64,000 nucleotides of DNA from Clostridium sp. (GTDB lineage Bacteria > Bacillota > Clostridia > Clostridiales > Clostridiaceae), in contig JARKVD010000017.1 of NCBI GenBank assembly GCA_029851835.1, positions 1 through 64,000 of the forward strand, written 5' to 3'. Made by a program: the position numbers and the translations under genes. A model generated the notes under the pieces. It did no database searches and was not told where the DNA came from. It saw nothing but the letters and a program-made list of their open reading frames with translations. Of this stretch, positions 36,962 to 46,181 are shown one piece after another; the stretch's first letter is position 1; the number at the start of each line of letters is the position of its first letter.

Positions 36962-37059
36962 TTTATACCTCTCACATTTTTTTATACTTATTCTATGTAT
37001 TTATCCATCTATTAGTCTTACTATCACATTAGTTTAAATGAAAAGTGAAATAGGTGCTT

Positions 37060-37083
37060 AAAACTCCCCTTGCGGGGAGTTTT
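37060..37083 (-). terminator. Terminator after pgpH
   Basis: AAAACTCCCC (37060-37069), loop ttgc, GGGGAGTTTT (37074-37083). It lies about 95 bases past the pgpH stop, after a family A repeat, and cuts pgpH off from ybeY. Confidence 0.8.
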
Positions 37084-37097
37084 ATCTATATTTATTG

Positions 37098-37171
37098 AGG
37101 AAGCTCCTTCTCATGTTATTCGAAGGAGTAAGTTCAAGAACCCAAATCAAAGATTTGGACTTTCACTTAAG
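37098..37171 (+). repeat. Family A hairpin repeat after pgpH
   Basis: GCTCCTTC, loop, GAAGGAGTAAGTTC, then CCAAATC-aaa-GATTTGG, ending CACTTAAG six bases from the pgpH stop codon. Confidence 0.75.
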
Positions 37172-37176
37172 TAGTA

Positions 37177-39408
37177 CTACTTATCCTTAGACTTAAATTT
37201 ATCTTTAAGATTAAATGCACCTTTAACATAAATCTTAACTTTCTCTTCATCTTCTTCAACTTCAACTATCTCTTTATCCCTAATGGATTTAGTTAAGTTT
37301 TCCTTTGGATATTCTATTCTTTCATGATATATTCCAGAAAGAACAGTTAAAAAGCTTTCTCTAATTTTTTCTAAGTCCTTAAAGGTTAAGTCTGAATTCT
37401 TTAATTGTCCTTCATCAACCCTAGTCTTAATAATGTTATCAACCATCTTTTCAATTTTTTCTTTGTCAGGCTTTTGAATTGACCTTACAGCTGCTTCAAC
37501 GCCATCCGCCATCATGACAATAGTTGATTCCTTGCTTCTTGGAGGCCTTCCACTATACTTATAGTCTTCTTCATTAACCTCATCTGGATTTTCACTATTA
37601 TTTCTCATAGTTATATAGAAATATTTCACTGTAGAATCTCCATGATGCTCATTAATCACCTCTATTATAGATTTAGGCAGATTATATTTATTAGCTAATT
37701 TTATTCCATCATCCACATGAGAAAGTATTATGGCTGCACTAAGTGCTGGTGACATTCCATCATGGGGATTAATGCCTATCTGATTCTCTTTAAAATAATA
37801 AGGTCTTTCCAACTTTCCTACATCATGATAATAGGCTGCTGTTCTCGCCATTATAGGATTAGCTCCCACTTTTTCCGCTGCCATCTCTGCCAAATTAGCC
37901 ACTAGTACAGAATGATGATAGGTTCCAGGAGCTTCTAATAGAAGCCTTCTCATTAATGGGTTATTAGGATTCGATAACTCTAGTAGCTTCATGTTAGTAA
38001 CAATATCAAAGCCATTCTCTAAAAATGGTAGTATTCCAATTGCTAATATTCCTGACACAACTCCACCTGCACCAGCGCACAGTGCTTTTAATATAATACT
38101 TTTCAAATCTGAACTTAGAAAATATCCTATCACTACTGTAGCCATAATATTTATTATTCCAATTATTAAGCTAGAATATAATATATCACTTCTTTGCTGA
38201 ACCCTTTTTAATACCATTGGTACGATTACTGCATTTAAAATTGCAATTAGTATAATATGAGGAGCAAAATTTACTAGTAGTGCTATAAATACCACATTTA
38301 AAGTTCCAAAGACTAAAGATGTCTTATTATCTATGAGCACAGTAAATAAAATATACACACATGCGAATGGAGTGAGAAACGCATTAATTGTTATGGCTAT
38401 TCTTACCAGCAGAACAGACAGTATAGTTAAAATATTAATTAATGCAACCTTTGAGCTATCTTTATAAATATCTGGTCTTTTATCCTTTAGATATATCCAT
38501 TGTAAAGTAATTACACCTCCAACTAAAACAGCTAAAGCTAAATACAAATATAATCTAGTGGATCTATCATTATCCAAAAGCCCAGTATCCTGTAATAACT
38601 GAATTTGCGCCTCTGTAATAGGCTGACCTTCTGATACTATAGTCTGATCTTTTTTATAAACAACAGGGGTTACACTTTTTATAGCTGCTTGTCTTGCCTC
38701 CTCTGTTTTAGTATGATCAATAAAGTAACTTGCTTTAGTTTGAATATGCCCTATTGATGTAGCCATATCTTTTATAGCCTTTGCATAACTAGTGTTATTA
38801 AATGTTGTAGTCACTTGGGCCTGTGCATTGTATATATCTTGAGAATTTCCTTCTCTTATCTGCATATTATCATATATATTATTGAGGCAAGCCACTAAAT
38901 CATCGTGAACACTTTGTAATTGAGTGCTATTAAGAGACAATAGAATTTCATAATTTTCTACCGATATCTTATCAATAGGACTTTGTTCCTTAAGCTTTTT
39001 AATTTTTTCAGCCTTCAGTCTCGCTGCATCTTGCTCTTCTGTATTCACCTCTAGATCTGTTGGTGTAGTTGGTGTTATTGATGTATTTTTATTTACATCT
39101 TCAACTAGTTGAAACAACTTGCTAATATTTTCTATAGCTGTTTTTTTCACATCAGCATTGTAAGTATATACATCCTGAAGGTGATTTAACTCTTCCTCAA
39201 TTTTCTTTTGAGTGGCAATCTTATCTTCTACATCCTTAGGAGCCTTTATATCAAATTTTGCAATCTCACCAACTTCCAAATTATATTTTTTTGTCACTGC
39301 CACTGAACTTAAAATAAAATAAACAATTAAAGCAGTAGCTATAAACATAATATATGGTTTTATTTTTGGAAATTTAGTTTTTCTCCATAACGTATTTTTA
39401 TATCCCAT
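37177..39408 (-). CDS. pgpH: 7TM-HD domain cyclic-di-AMP phosphodiesterase PgpH
   Basis: 743 residues from the ATG at 39408 (AAGGTG upstream). One N-terminal helix, a large outside 7TMR-HDED domain (about 50-270), seven membrane helices (about 280-480) and a cytoplasmic HD domain with TAAYYHDVGKLERPYY. In Listeria and relatives this family hydrolyses c-di-AMP. In the usual order phoH lies between yqfD and this gene; here only 15 bases separate them and phoH is absent. Confidence 0.9.
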   Translation of the reverse strand: MGYKNTLWRKTKFPKIKPYIMFIATALIVYFILSSVAVTKKYNLEVGEIAKFDIKAPKDVEDKIATQKKIEEELNHLQDVYTYNADVKKTAIENISKLFQLVEDVNKNTSITPTTPTDLEVNTEEQDAARLKAEKIKKLKEQSPIDKISVENYEILLSLNSTQLQSVHDDLVACLNNIYDNMQIREGNSQDIYNAQAQVTTTFNNTSYAKAIKDMATSIGHIQTKASYFIDHTKTEEARQAAIKSVTPVVYKKDQTIVSEGQPITEAQIQLLQDTGLLDNDRSTRLYLYLALAVLVGGVITLQWIYLKDKRPDIYKDSSKVALINILTILSVLLVRIAITINAFLTPFACVYILFTVLIDNKTSLVFGTLNVVFIALLVNFAPHIILIAILNAVIVPMVLKRVQQRSDILYSSLIIGIINIMATVVIGYFLSSDLKSIILKALCAGAGGVVSGILAIGILPFLENGFDIVTNMKLLELSNPNNPLMRRLLLEAPGTYHHSVLVANLAEMAAEKVGANPIMARTAAYYHDVGKLERPYYFKENQIGINPHDGMSPALSAAIILSHVDDGIKLANKYNLPKSIIEVINEHHGDSTVKYFYITMRNNSENPDEVNEEDYKYSGRPPRSKESTIVMMADGVEAAVRSIQKPDKEKIEKMVDNIIKTRVDEGQLKNSDLTFKDLEKIRESFLTVLSGIYHERIEYPKENLTKSIRDKEIVEVEEDEEKVKIYVKGAFNLKDKFKSKDK

Positions 39409-39423
39409 CTTCACACCTTCTCT

Positions 39424-40605
39424 TTACGGATTAGCGGATTTCTCCTGAGATTGTTCTTCAGGTTCTGGAGTAGCAACCTCACTTTTTGCTATATCCTCTT
39501 CAACCGTTACTAGAACTCTTATTTTGTACTTTTCTCCATCCTCATCTATTTCTGGGGTAACTGATAAAACTTTTGCTGCTCTATCAAGGTTTAAATATAT
39601 TTTATTCTGAAGATCCTTTACTATACGGTCTGTTTCTACATTCTTCTCAAATTCCTCAGTTTCAAAATATACTTCTTTAATAAAGATACCCCATTTTGTT
39701 TCTATTTTATCATAATTTACAAAGTTATTTAACGACTTTCCTAGATAAATTATTTTATTATTTACATTTATTCCATACCTAACTTTCTTGTTTCCAGTTC
39801 TCTCCTTTACAACATGAGTTTTAGGCACTTCAATTCTTTCCTCATAAAATACAGTTGAAGGTACTTTTCCTTCAGCCATAACCTCAAATTCCATACCTTC
39901 CTTGCCTTCCTGACCTTTAATCAAGAGTTCTCCAGCATTTACAACCTGACCAGCTTTAACAACGGGAGTCCCAGATATAGTATTTATCCTATTAACTACA
40001 CCATTCTTTTTAGCAACTATATTTCCTGTATAATTAGGCTTTTCTTTAATCTGCGGCGGCTCTTGACGTTCTTTAATCTCAACGGAAAGCTTAGAGCCCT
40101 CTATTCTTACTTTAATCCACATTATTTCATCAAAATCTCTTACCAAGGCCTTTTCAACTTCAACAACATTAATATCTGACTTTTTAGTAGTCACATCAAT
40201 ACCATATTCCTTAAGCATATTTCTTATCTCTAAAGGAGCTAAATATCTTTCAGTAACTATTTCAACCTTCCAAATAAAGGTGCTTAAATAGTATAATACA
40301 CAGAAGAATATAGCTATACCTAGAACCAAGAACTTTCTTGAATTTAATCGAAGCCAAAAAAAACTTGTCCCTTTTCTATCAAGAATCCTCATCTTGCCTC
40401 TTGCTTTTTTTACCCCTTCTCTTAGCACACTATAATCCTTCAACTCTATTTGTAAATCAACGGAAAACTTATTATTATTTTTTATATTTCTAACCTCTAC
40501 CTTATTATTCCATAAATAATTCAGTATTTTCTCAATCTCTATTGCTTCAATTCTAACTCCTACATAGCTTGCTTTAATATCATCAAATCTCTTCATAGTT
40601 TTCAT
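39424..40605 (-). CDS. yqfD: Sporulation protein YqfD
   Basis: 393 residues. One membrane helix near residues 90-112 (FLVLGIAIFFCVLYYLSTFIW) with a large outside domain rich in beta strands; IWKVEIVTE and ISGTPVVKAGQVVNAGELLIKGQ are typical of YqfD/SpoIV-type proteins. Needed for sporulation in Bacillus relatives, made in the mother cell. The start overlaps the end of yqfC by 23 bases, so the two are coupled. The C-terminus is a Glu/Pro-rich tail. Confidence 0.88.
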   Translation of the reverse strand: MKTMKRFDDIKASYVGVRIEAIEIEKILNYLWNNKVEVRNIKNNNKFSVDLQIELKDYSVLREGVKKARGKMRILDRKGTSFFWLRLNSRKFLVLGIAIFFCVLYYLSTFIWKVEIVTERYLAPLEIRNMLKEYGIDVTTKKSDINVVEVEKALVRDFDEIMWIKVRIEGSKLSVEIKERQEPPQIKEKPNYTGNIVAKKNGVVNRINTISGTPVVKAGQVVNAGELLIKGQEGKEGMEFEVMAEGKVPSTVFYEERIEVPKTHVVKERTGNKKVRYGINVNNKIIYLGKSLNNFVNYDKIETKWGIFIKEVYFETEEFEKNVETDRIVKDLQNKIYLNLDRAAKVLSVTPEIDEDGEKYKIRVLVTVEEDIAKSEVATPEPEEQSQEKSANP

Positions 40606-40882
40606 ACACCATGCTCTTAAAATTTCCCCTTAAAGTCATGGTGGTTCCCCCTACAAACGCAATTTCAAAATTCTCTCCCTTTATTGTCAAAGGTCCTAAA
40701 GATGTATTTACTACAAGCTCAGTAGTGTTAAATTTTATTACCCCTTTATGATTCTCAACGGTTATTTCTCTTTTGGCTAGTATAGTTATTTTAGGTACAT
40801 TTAATGTTATCTCTGCAGGTAATTCTAGTGTATCCACAATCTTCTCTCTCATCGACCCCAATTTATTGGTCATACTTCTCAC
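40583..40882 (-). CDS. yqfC: Sporulation protein YqfC
   Basis: 99 residues, normal for this small YabP/YqfC-family protein. Contains ELPAEITLNVPKITILAKREITVENHKGV and LTIKGENFEIAFVGGTTMTLRG. YqfC and YqfD are a mother-cell sporulation pair. The 185 bases upstream of it hold its promoter region; I could not pick out a clear sigma-E site. Confidence 0.88.
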   Translation of the reverse strand: MRSMTNKLGSMREKIVDTLELPAEITLNVPKITILAKREITVENHKGVIKFNTTELVVNTSLGPLTIKGENFEIAFVGGTTMTLRGNFKSMVYENYEEI

Positions 40883-41068
40883 CTCTTAATCATATTTTTA
40901 TCACAATTTAACCCTAAAGTTTTCCTTGTAAATTTTATGATTAGATAGCAAGAATAATAACCTCCATAGTAATATTATACTGTTATTTTAATATATACTA
41001 TTTTAAATTACTTAATTATTGTGAAATTATGATATGTACACTACTCCTCTATAATACAAAAAGTTTAT

Positions 41069-41094
41069 AAAACATTACCTTTCAGTAATGTTTT
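41069..41094 (-). terminator. Hairpin upstream of yqfC, probable second terminator of the rpsU-yqeY unit
   Basis: AAAACATTAC (41069-41078), loop ctttca, GTAATGTTTT (41085-41094), followed on the minus strand by ATAAACTTTTT. Confidence 0.6.
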
Positions 41095-41101
41095 AATTCT
41101 A

Positions 41102-41160
41102 AGAAACCCCTTAAGGATTTCATCCTTTACTCTACATCTATATTCTTCATTCTAAATTAA
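41102..41160 (-). repeat. Family B repeat (hairpin plus CATTCT array)
   Basis: Minus orientation: TTAATTTAGAATGAAGAATATAG block, then GAAATCC-ttaa-GGGGTTTC hairpin (one mismatch). Lies between two other hairpins past the yqeY stop. Confidence 0.6.
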
Positions 41161-41172
41161 TACAAAAGGAAA

Positions 41173-41193
41173 GAACTCAGTAAAACTGAGTTC
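41173..41193 (-). terminator. Terminator of the rpsU-yqeY operon
   Basis: GAACTCAG (41173-41180) with CTGAGTTC (41186-41193), loop taaaa, followed leftward by TTTCCTTTTG. Confidence 0.75.
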
Positions 41194-41194
41194 C

Positions 41195-41644
41195 TTATTT
41201 ATTCAAATATTCTTTTACTATTTGACTTACTAATTTACCATCTGCTCGACCATTAGTTTGTGGTCTTACTTCTGCCATTAGTTTTCCCATATCTTTCATG
41301 CTACTAGCACCTAGCTTTTCAGCTGCTTCCATAACAATTTTTCGGATTTCATCTTCCGTTAACTGCTGAGGAAGGTAGTGTAATAGAATTTCAATTTCAG
41401 CTTTAGTTTCTTCAACTAAATCTTGTCTATTTCCTTTTTCAAATTCAACCAAAGAATCTCTTCTTTGCTTAACTTCCTTAGCTATAACCTCAATAACCTT
41501 TGTATCATCGATGTCTGTAGCACCAGATTTTTCAAGTAATAGAATAGCTGATTTTGCCATACTAATTACATTTGCCTTAAATCTGTCTTTTGATTTAATA
41601 GCATTTTTCCAGTCGTCCTGTAATGTTTCCCTTATGGATGACAT
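41195..41644 (-). CDS. yqeY: GatB/YqeY domain-containing protein
   Basis: 149 residues from the ATG at 41644 (AAGG eight bases upstream); an earlier in-frame start at 41662 overlaps the rpsU end region. Contains EVKQRRDSLVEFEKGNRQDLVEETKAEI and MGKLMAEVRPQTNGRADGKLVSQIV, typical of the family, which resembles the tRNA-binding tail of GatB. Its role is probably linked to tRNA or translation. Follows rpsU by 21 bases as is common in Firmicutes. Confidence 0.93.
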   Translation of the reverse strand: MSSIRETLQDDWKNAIKSKDRFKANVISMAKSAILLLEKSGATDIDDTKVIEVIAKEVKQRRDSLVEFEKGNRQDLVEETKAEIEILLHYLPQQLTEDEIRKIVMEAAEKLGASSMKDMGKLMAEVRPQTNGRADGKLVSQIVKEYLNK

Positions 41645-41665
41645 TATTAAACCTTCTTTCAAATT

Positions 41666-41842
41666 CTACTTAAACTTTCTTTTTCTAGCAGCTTCTGATT
41701 TTTTCTTTCTCTTAACACTTGGCTTCTCATAGTGTTCTCTCTTTCTTACTTCTGAAAGTACACCTGATCTTGCACATTTCTTTTTAAATCTTCTTAATGC
41801 ATTTTCTAATGATTCGTTTTCTCCAACTTTTATCTCTGACAT
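41666..41842 (-). CDS. rpsU: 30S ribosomal protein S21
   Basis: 58 residues, found by reading the minus strand before yqeY. It begins [19 protein letters not shown], has [24 protein letters not shown] and ends AARKRKFK, the complete S21 sequence pattern with its basic tail. GGAGGG lies six bases before the ATG. S21 is the small-subunit protein that helps initiation on structured mRNAs. Confidence 0.97.
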   Translation of the reverse strand: MSEIKVGENESLENALRRFKKKCARSGVLSEVRKREHYEKPSVKRKKKSEAARKRKFK

Positions 41843-41976
41843 TTATATCCCTCCCTCCGCTAGCTCAATTTAATTTTAATTAAAAGTAGCCAATGCGAGG
41901 CCTAAATAGCACATTATCAATTATACAATTCACTAAAGCTTATGTCAAGATTTTCATTGCTAATAATTATATATTT

Positions 41977-42321
41977 TTAACCTGGTGGCCATTTCAAGTT
42001 TCTTCCACCTAATAAATGAAAATGTAAATGAGGCACTGTCTGACCACCATCTTCCAAAGTATTCGTTACTACTCTATAGCCTGATTTATCTATACCAAGT
42101 TTTTTAGCAATCTCTGGAATAGCGGTGAAGATATGAGCTATAATCTGACTATTTTCATTATTAATATCATTGACACATTCAATGTGTTCCTTTGGTATTA
42201 TTAGTACATGCACAGGAGCTTCTGGACTTATGTCATGAAAACATAATATTTTTTCATCTTCATAAACTTTATTTGAAGGAATCTCTCCTTTTGCAATTTT
42301 ACAAAAAATACAATCTGACAT
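41977..42321 (-). CDS. HIT-family histidine triad nucleotide-binding protein
   Basis: 114 residues from the ATG at 42321, with GGAGGTG seven bases upstream. N-terminal zinc-type CIFCKIAKGEIPS and the C-terminal histidine triad HLHFHLLGG. HINT-like phosphoramidate hydrolase acting on AMP-linked amines. Normal length. Lies between rpsU and mtaB, apparently a single-gene unit. Confidence 0.94.
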   Translation of the reverse strand: MSDCIFCKIAKGEIPSNKVYEDEKILCFHDISPEAPVHVLIIPKEHIECVNDINNENSQIIAHIFTAIPEIAKKLGIDKSGYRVVTNTLEDGGQTVPHLHFHLLGGRNLKWPPG

Positions 42322-42436
42322 TCTTTCACCTCCATTCAAAAGCCTTAAAATTTTTCTTAATATTACTTATTCTATCTATTATTATACTCTAAAATTCTTC
42401 ATAGGTGTATGATTTTTCTAAATATGAATTTATATT

Positions 42437-43735
42437 TTATATTTTTCCCAACATATGTTCCGCTTCAACAGAAACAACTTTAGTTTGAACTATTTTACCA
42501 CTTATATCTTCACTGCTTTCAGTTATAACCTTTAAGTAGTTTTCAGTGTAACCTACATAAGAGTTTTCACTGCCACTAACCTTTTCCTCATAAAGAACAC
42601 TCATAGTTCTGCCTATATAGCCTTCCATGAACTCTACTTCATTTTTATGATTTAACTCTATTAAAGCCTTACTTCTTTCCTCTTTAAGATTACCATCAAC
42701 TTGGAATGGCATATCCGCTGCCTTTGTTCCTGCTCTTTTGCTGTATTTAAAGATATGCATCTTGCTTAATTTAATATCACTTAGGAACTTATATGTTTCT
42801 TCAAACTCACCAGCGGATTCTCCTGGGAAACCTACAATTATATCCGTAGTTATTGAAACATCCTTAATGTGTTTTCTAAGGTTATCACACACCTCTTTAT
42901 ATTCAGCAGCAGTGTACTTTCTATTCATTCTTCTTAAAGTTGCATCACATCCACTTTGAAGAGATAAATGGAAGTGAGGACATAACTTTTTAAGTCCACA
43001 GATTCTTTCTATAACTCCTTCAGTAAAGAAGGTTGGATCTATTGAACCAATTCTTATTCTCTCTATACCATCTATTTTATCAATTTCTTCAAGGACTCTA
43101 ACTAAATTCCAATCTCCTTGTATATCTACCCCGTAAGAAGCTGTGTGAACTCCTGAAAGAATTATTTCTTTAAAGCCATTCTTGCTTAACTCATTAACTT
43201 CTTTTAAAATTTGTTCTGGGTCTTTACTACATACAGCGCCTCTTGCAAAAGGTATTAAGCAGTAGGTACAGAATTTATTACACCCATCTTGAATTTTAAG
43301 AAAGGCTCTTGTTTTATCCTGATATTCGTTAATTGAAAGCTCTTCAAACTTCTTATTTCTTAGAACATCCTTTACTTCTATAACTTGCTTTTTCTCTTCC
43401 CTAGTTCTATTAACCCAGTAAACAACTTCACCTTTATTTCTGCTTCCTAGAACTACATCAACTCCCTCTATAGAAGCTACTTCATCAGAAGCAATTTGAG
43501 AATAACATCCAACCACAGCTATAATAGCATCTGGATTCAATCTTCTCGCTCTTCCTATCATCTGTCTTGACTTCTTATCACCCATATTAGTTACTGTACA
43601 AGTATTGATTACGTATACGTCAGCAAACTCGTTGAAGTCAACAACTTCGTATCCTTCTTTTATAAACTGCTCCGCCATAGCTTCTGACTCATATGAGTTA
43701 ACTCTACAGCCCAATGTATATAATGCTACCTTCAT
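42437..43735 (-). CDS. mtaB: tRNA t6A37 methylthiotransferase MtaB
   Basis: 432 residues. N-terminal UPF0004 domain with cysteines in YTLGCRVN, NTCTVT and VVGCYS binds one iron-sulfur cluster; the radical SAM motif CNKFCTYC binds the second; a TRAM-like C-terminus follows. Converts t6A37 to ms2t6A37 in tRNAs reading ANN codons. Its start overlaps the rsmE stop (TAATG), so the two are translationally coupled. Confidence 0.95.
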   Translation of the reverse strand: MKVALYTLGCRVNSYESEAMAEQFIKEGYEVVDFNEFADVYVINTCTVTNMGDKKSRQMIGRARRLNPDAIIAVVGCYSQIASDEVASIEGVDVVLGSRNKGEVVYWVNRTREEKKQVIEVKDVLRNKKFEELSINEYQDKTRAFLKIQDGCNKFCTYCLIPFARGAVCSKDPEQILKEVNELSKNGFKEIILSGVHTASYGVDIQGDWNLVRVLEEIDKIDGIERIRIGSIDPTFFTEGVIERICGLKKLCPHFHLSLQSGCDATLRRMNRKYTAAEYKEVCDNLRKHIKDVSITTDIIVGFPGESAGEFEETYKFLSDIKLSKMHIFKYSKRAGTKAADMPFQVDGNLKEERSKALIELNHKNEVEFMEGYIGRTMSVLYEEKVSGSENSYVGYTENYLKVITESSEDISGKIVQTKVVSVEAEHMLGKI

Positions 43736-44490
43736 TATATGTCTCCTCCTAAATCTCCAAGTTCATACATTATTAAGCTTAGAGCCACAAATCCAGCAGT
43801 TTCTGTTCTTAGTATTCTAGGTCCTAAGGTTACTATATAAGAACCAGCTTCTTTAAGCGCTTCAATTTCCCTTTCCTCAAAGCCGCCTTCTGGTCCTATG
43901 ATAATAGCAACTTTTTTAATCTTCATATCCTTAACTTGATTTTTCACGTATCTAATACCTTGGTTTTCCTGATTTTCATAAGGTACCACAACCAAATCAA
44001 ATTCTTTTAAGGTTTCCATTAAAACTTCAAATTCAATGGGCTGATTAATAGTTGGTATTATGCTTCTTTTACTTTGCTTACATGCTTCTAAAGCAATTCT
44101 GTTCCATCTATCCACCTTTTTAAATTCTGAAGTTTCATTACCTTTAACTACAACTCTCTCAGTAATTATTGGTGTTATTTCGCTTATTCCTAATTCAGTA
44201 CATTTTTGGGCTATCAAATCCATCTTTGCAGCCTTTGGTAGTCCTTGAAACAAATGTACCTCTATTGGACTCTCATTATTAAGCTCAACCTTCTCTATTA
44301 GATTAACTTTTACTTCTTTTTTATTAACTTCAAGGATTTCTCCAATATATTCAACGCCTTTGCAGTTGTTTATATTAACCTTATCTCCATCCTTTAATCT
44401 TAGAACCTTATAAATGTGCTTTACGTCATCACCGTCAATGGTACACACATTTCCAGCTATATTACTATCTTCTACAAAAAACTTATGCAT
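43735..44490 (-). CDS. rsmE: 16S rRNA (uracil-1498-N3)-methyltransferase RsmE
   Basis: 251 residues. N-terminal PUA-like domain and a C-terminal SPOUT knot with AIIIGPEGGFEEREIEAL and TLGPRILRTETA. Methylates U1498 of 16S rRNA. Between prmA and mtaB in a translation-related operon. Confidence 0.96.
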   Translation of the reverse strand: MHKFFVEDSNIAGNVCTIDGDDVKHIYKVLRLKDGDKVNINNCKGVEYIGEILEVNKKEVKVNLIEKVELNNESPIEVHLFQGLPKAAKMDLIAQKCTELGISEITPIITERVVVKGNETSEFKKVDRWNRIALEACKQSKRSIIPTINQPIEFEVLMETLKEFDLVVVPYENQENQGIRYVKNQVKDMKIKKVAIIIGPEGGFEEREIEALKEAGSYIVTLGPRILRTETAGFVALSLIMYELGDLGGDI

Positions 44491-44536
44491 ATTAGTGTAC
44501 TCCTATCTTAAACTTGGCTTAATTATAAATAAAAAT

Positions 44537-45472
44537 CTATTTCTTTGCAACTATACAAACCCATTCTCCATCTGCAATAACTTCTTCAATTTTAAAGCCA
44601 ACTGACTCCATTTTCTCTTTTATCATTTCTTCTTGAGTATTAAGAATTCCAGATGCAATGAAGAATCCTCCAGCATTTATAAATTCTTTAACACCATCGC
44701 AAAGAATCATTACTATTGGTGCAAGAATGTTAGCAACAACAATCTCAGCTTTACCTTTAACAACTTCCATTAAATCTCCATAAAGAATCTCTATGTTAGA
44801 TATATCATTATATCCAACATTCTTTGTAGCAGAATCAACAGCTACTGGGTCAAGGTCTACTCCTACTACATGTTTAGCTCCAAGTCTTGATGCTGCAATA
44901 GATAGTATTCCAGAACCTGTACCGATATCAAATACAGTATCTTCAGCTTTAACATATTTCTCTAAAGCCTTAACACACATTCTTGTAGTTTCATGAGTTC
45001 CAGTACCAAAAGCCATCCCTGGATCCATCTCAACAATTAATTCCCCATCCTTAGCTTCATACTCTTCCCATATAGGCTTTACAACTATACTATCTCCAAC
45101 CTTAGTTGGTTTATAGTATTTCTTCCAGTTATTCTCCCAATCTTCTTCATTAACCTTACTGTAAGTAACAATACCTTTTCCTTTATCAAGACCATATTCT
45201 GTAAGGTTATTCACACCTTCTTCTATATACTTAATTATTTCATCAAAATCATCAGTTTCCTTAAAATAACCTTTAACTATGGCATCTTTATCTTTATTTA
45301 ACACTGCCTCGTCAAAAAAATCGGCATATGCTGGATGTTTCTTTTTAAACTCCACATCCTTAGCATCATCTATTGAAACTCCTTGAACATCTAGAGTATA
45401 AAATATTCCTGAAACAGCCTCTGTAGCTTCACTGCTTGTAACAACTGTAACCTCTATCCAATCTTTATCCAT
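44537..45472 (-). CDS. prmA: Ribosomal protein L11 methyltransferase
   Basis: 311 residues from the ATG at 45472 (GGAGG eight bases upstream). SAM motif [30 protein letters not shown] and the NILAPI motif are diagnostic. Trimethylates ribosomal protein L11. Directly upstream on the minus strand lies a broken methyltransferase gene, then dnaJ. Confidence 0.95.
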   Translation of the reverse strand: MDKDWIEVTVVTSSEATEAVSGIFYTLDVQGVSIDDAKDVEFKKKHPAYADFFDEAVLNKDKDAIVKGYFKETDDFDEIIKYIEEGVNNLTEYGLDKGKGIVTYSKVNEEDWENNWKKYYKPTKVGDSIVVKPIWEEYEAKDGELIVEMDPGMAFGTGTHETTRMCVKALEKYVKAEDTVFDIGTGSGILSIAASRLGAKHVVGVDLDPVAVDSATKNVGYNDISNIEILYGDLMEVVKGKAEIVVANILAPIVMILCDGVKEFINAGGFFIASGILNTQEEMIKEKMESVGFKIEEVIADGEWVCIVAKK

Positions 45473-45621
45473 TATGTATTCCTCCAATTATCTAATCTAT
45501 ATAATATGTTTTTTAACTAATAGTTGCCTTATATCCTAAAATTATACCCTTACAGGATGTTAAGTAAACATAGCAATACCTATTATACACTAATTGAGCT
45601 AAAGTGTTCAATTTTCACATT

Positions 45622-45656
45622 AAAAGTGTTAGATTAGTTTTTAATCCAACACTTTT
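45622..45656 (-). terminator. Terminator between the broken methyltransferase and prmA
   Basis: AAAAGTGTT (45622-45630) with AACACTTTT (45648-45656) and an inner GATT/AATC pairing. It would separate the dnaK-dnaJ region from prmA. Confidence 0.75.
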
Positions 45657-45693
45657 ATCCTTTTGTATAATTTATTAACCTCTTAAATTATAC

Positions 45694-46083
45694 CTATTTT
45701 TTTCTATAAACATAGGTAACAAAAAATCCTCTAGTATCTTCGTATTCCTCATAATAAAGCAAATCAAAATGCTTCTTTAATGGTTCAAAATCCCTTGGCT
45801 GAATCAAATCTGCTTCACCTATTTTGGAATCTGTCCTATGGTTATGGCCAAAACCTGATACAAGAATTACGCCATTTTCACTTAGTTGAGCCATTAATTT
45901 TTCGCCTAATCTAAAGTGATTAATTAAGATATTATCAAATATGCCTATATTCTTAAATGCATCTTCTTTACTTAAATCTATAAGTTCAGTTGATACATCA
46001 TAGTTATATCTTTCTGCAAATCTCTTTAATCTTATTAAAGCCTTAGTGCTAAAATCTATTCCTTTTACTTCAAACTCTCTTTG
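45694..46083 (-). pseudogene. 5'-truncated class I SAM methyltransferase
   Basis: The frame is open for 129 residues from a stop codon at 46084-46086 to the stop at 45694. It reads VKGIDFSTKALIRLKRFAE, FDNILINHFRLGEKL, LSENGVILVSGFGHN and ends in a beta hairpin RGFFVTYVYRKK. This is the second strand onward of a Rossmann-like methyltransferase; the glycine-rich SAM motif I that should precede GIDFS is gone. Only an internal ATG (45894) is available, which would drop half the fold. Probably a remnant left by a deletion between dnaJ and this gene. Confidence 0.7.
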
Positions 46084-46181
46084 TTAAAAACGGACATTTT
46101 CTTATCTCAACAAGAAAATTGCTTCATATGGCCTACCTTAAACTAAGTATGCAATACGAAGCAATCTATTTATTTCATATT

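Noticed and set aside
46096-46165. Hairpins after dnaJ (ATTTTCTT/AAGAAAAT and ATTGCTTC/GAAGCAAT)
   Set aside because: Pairing is visible but there is no U-tract and the second loop is long, so a terminator is not claimed.
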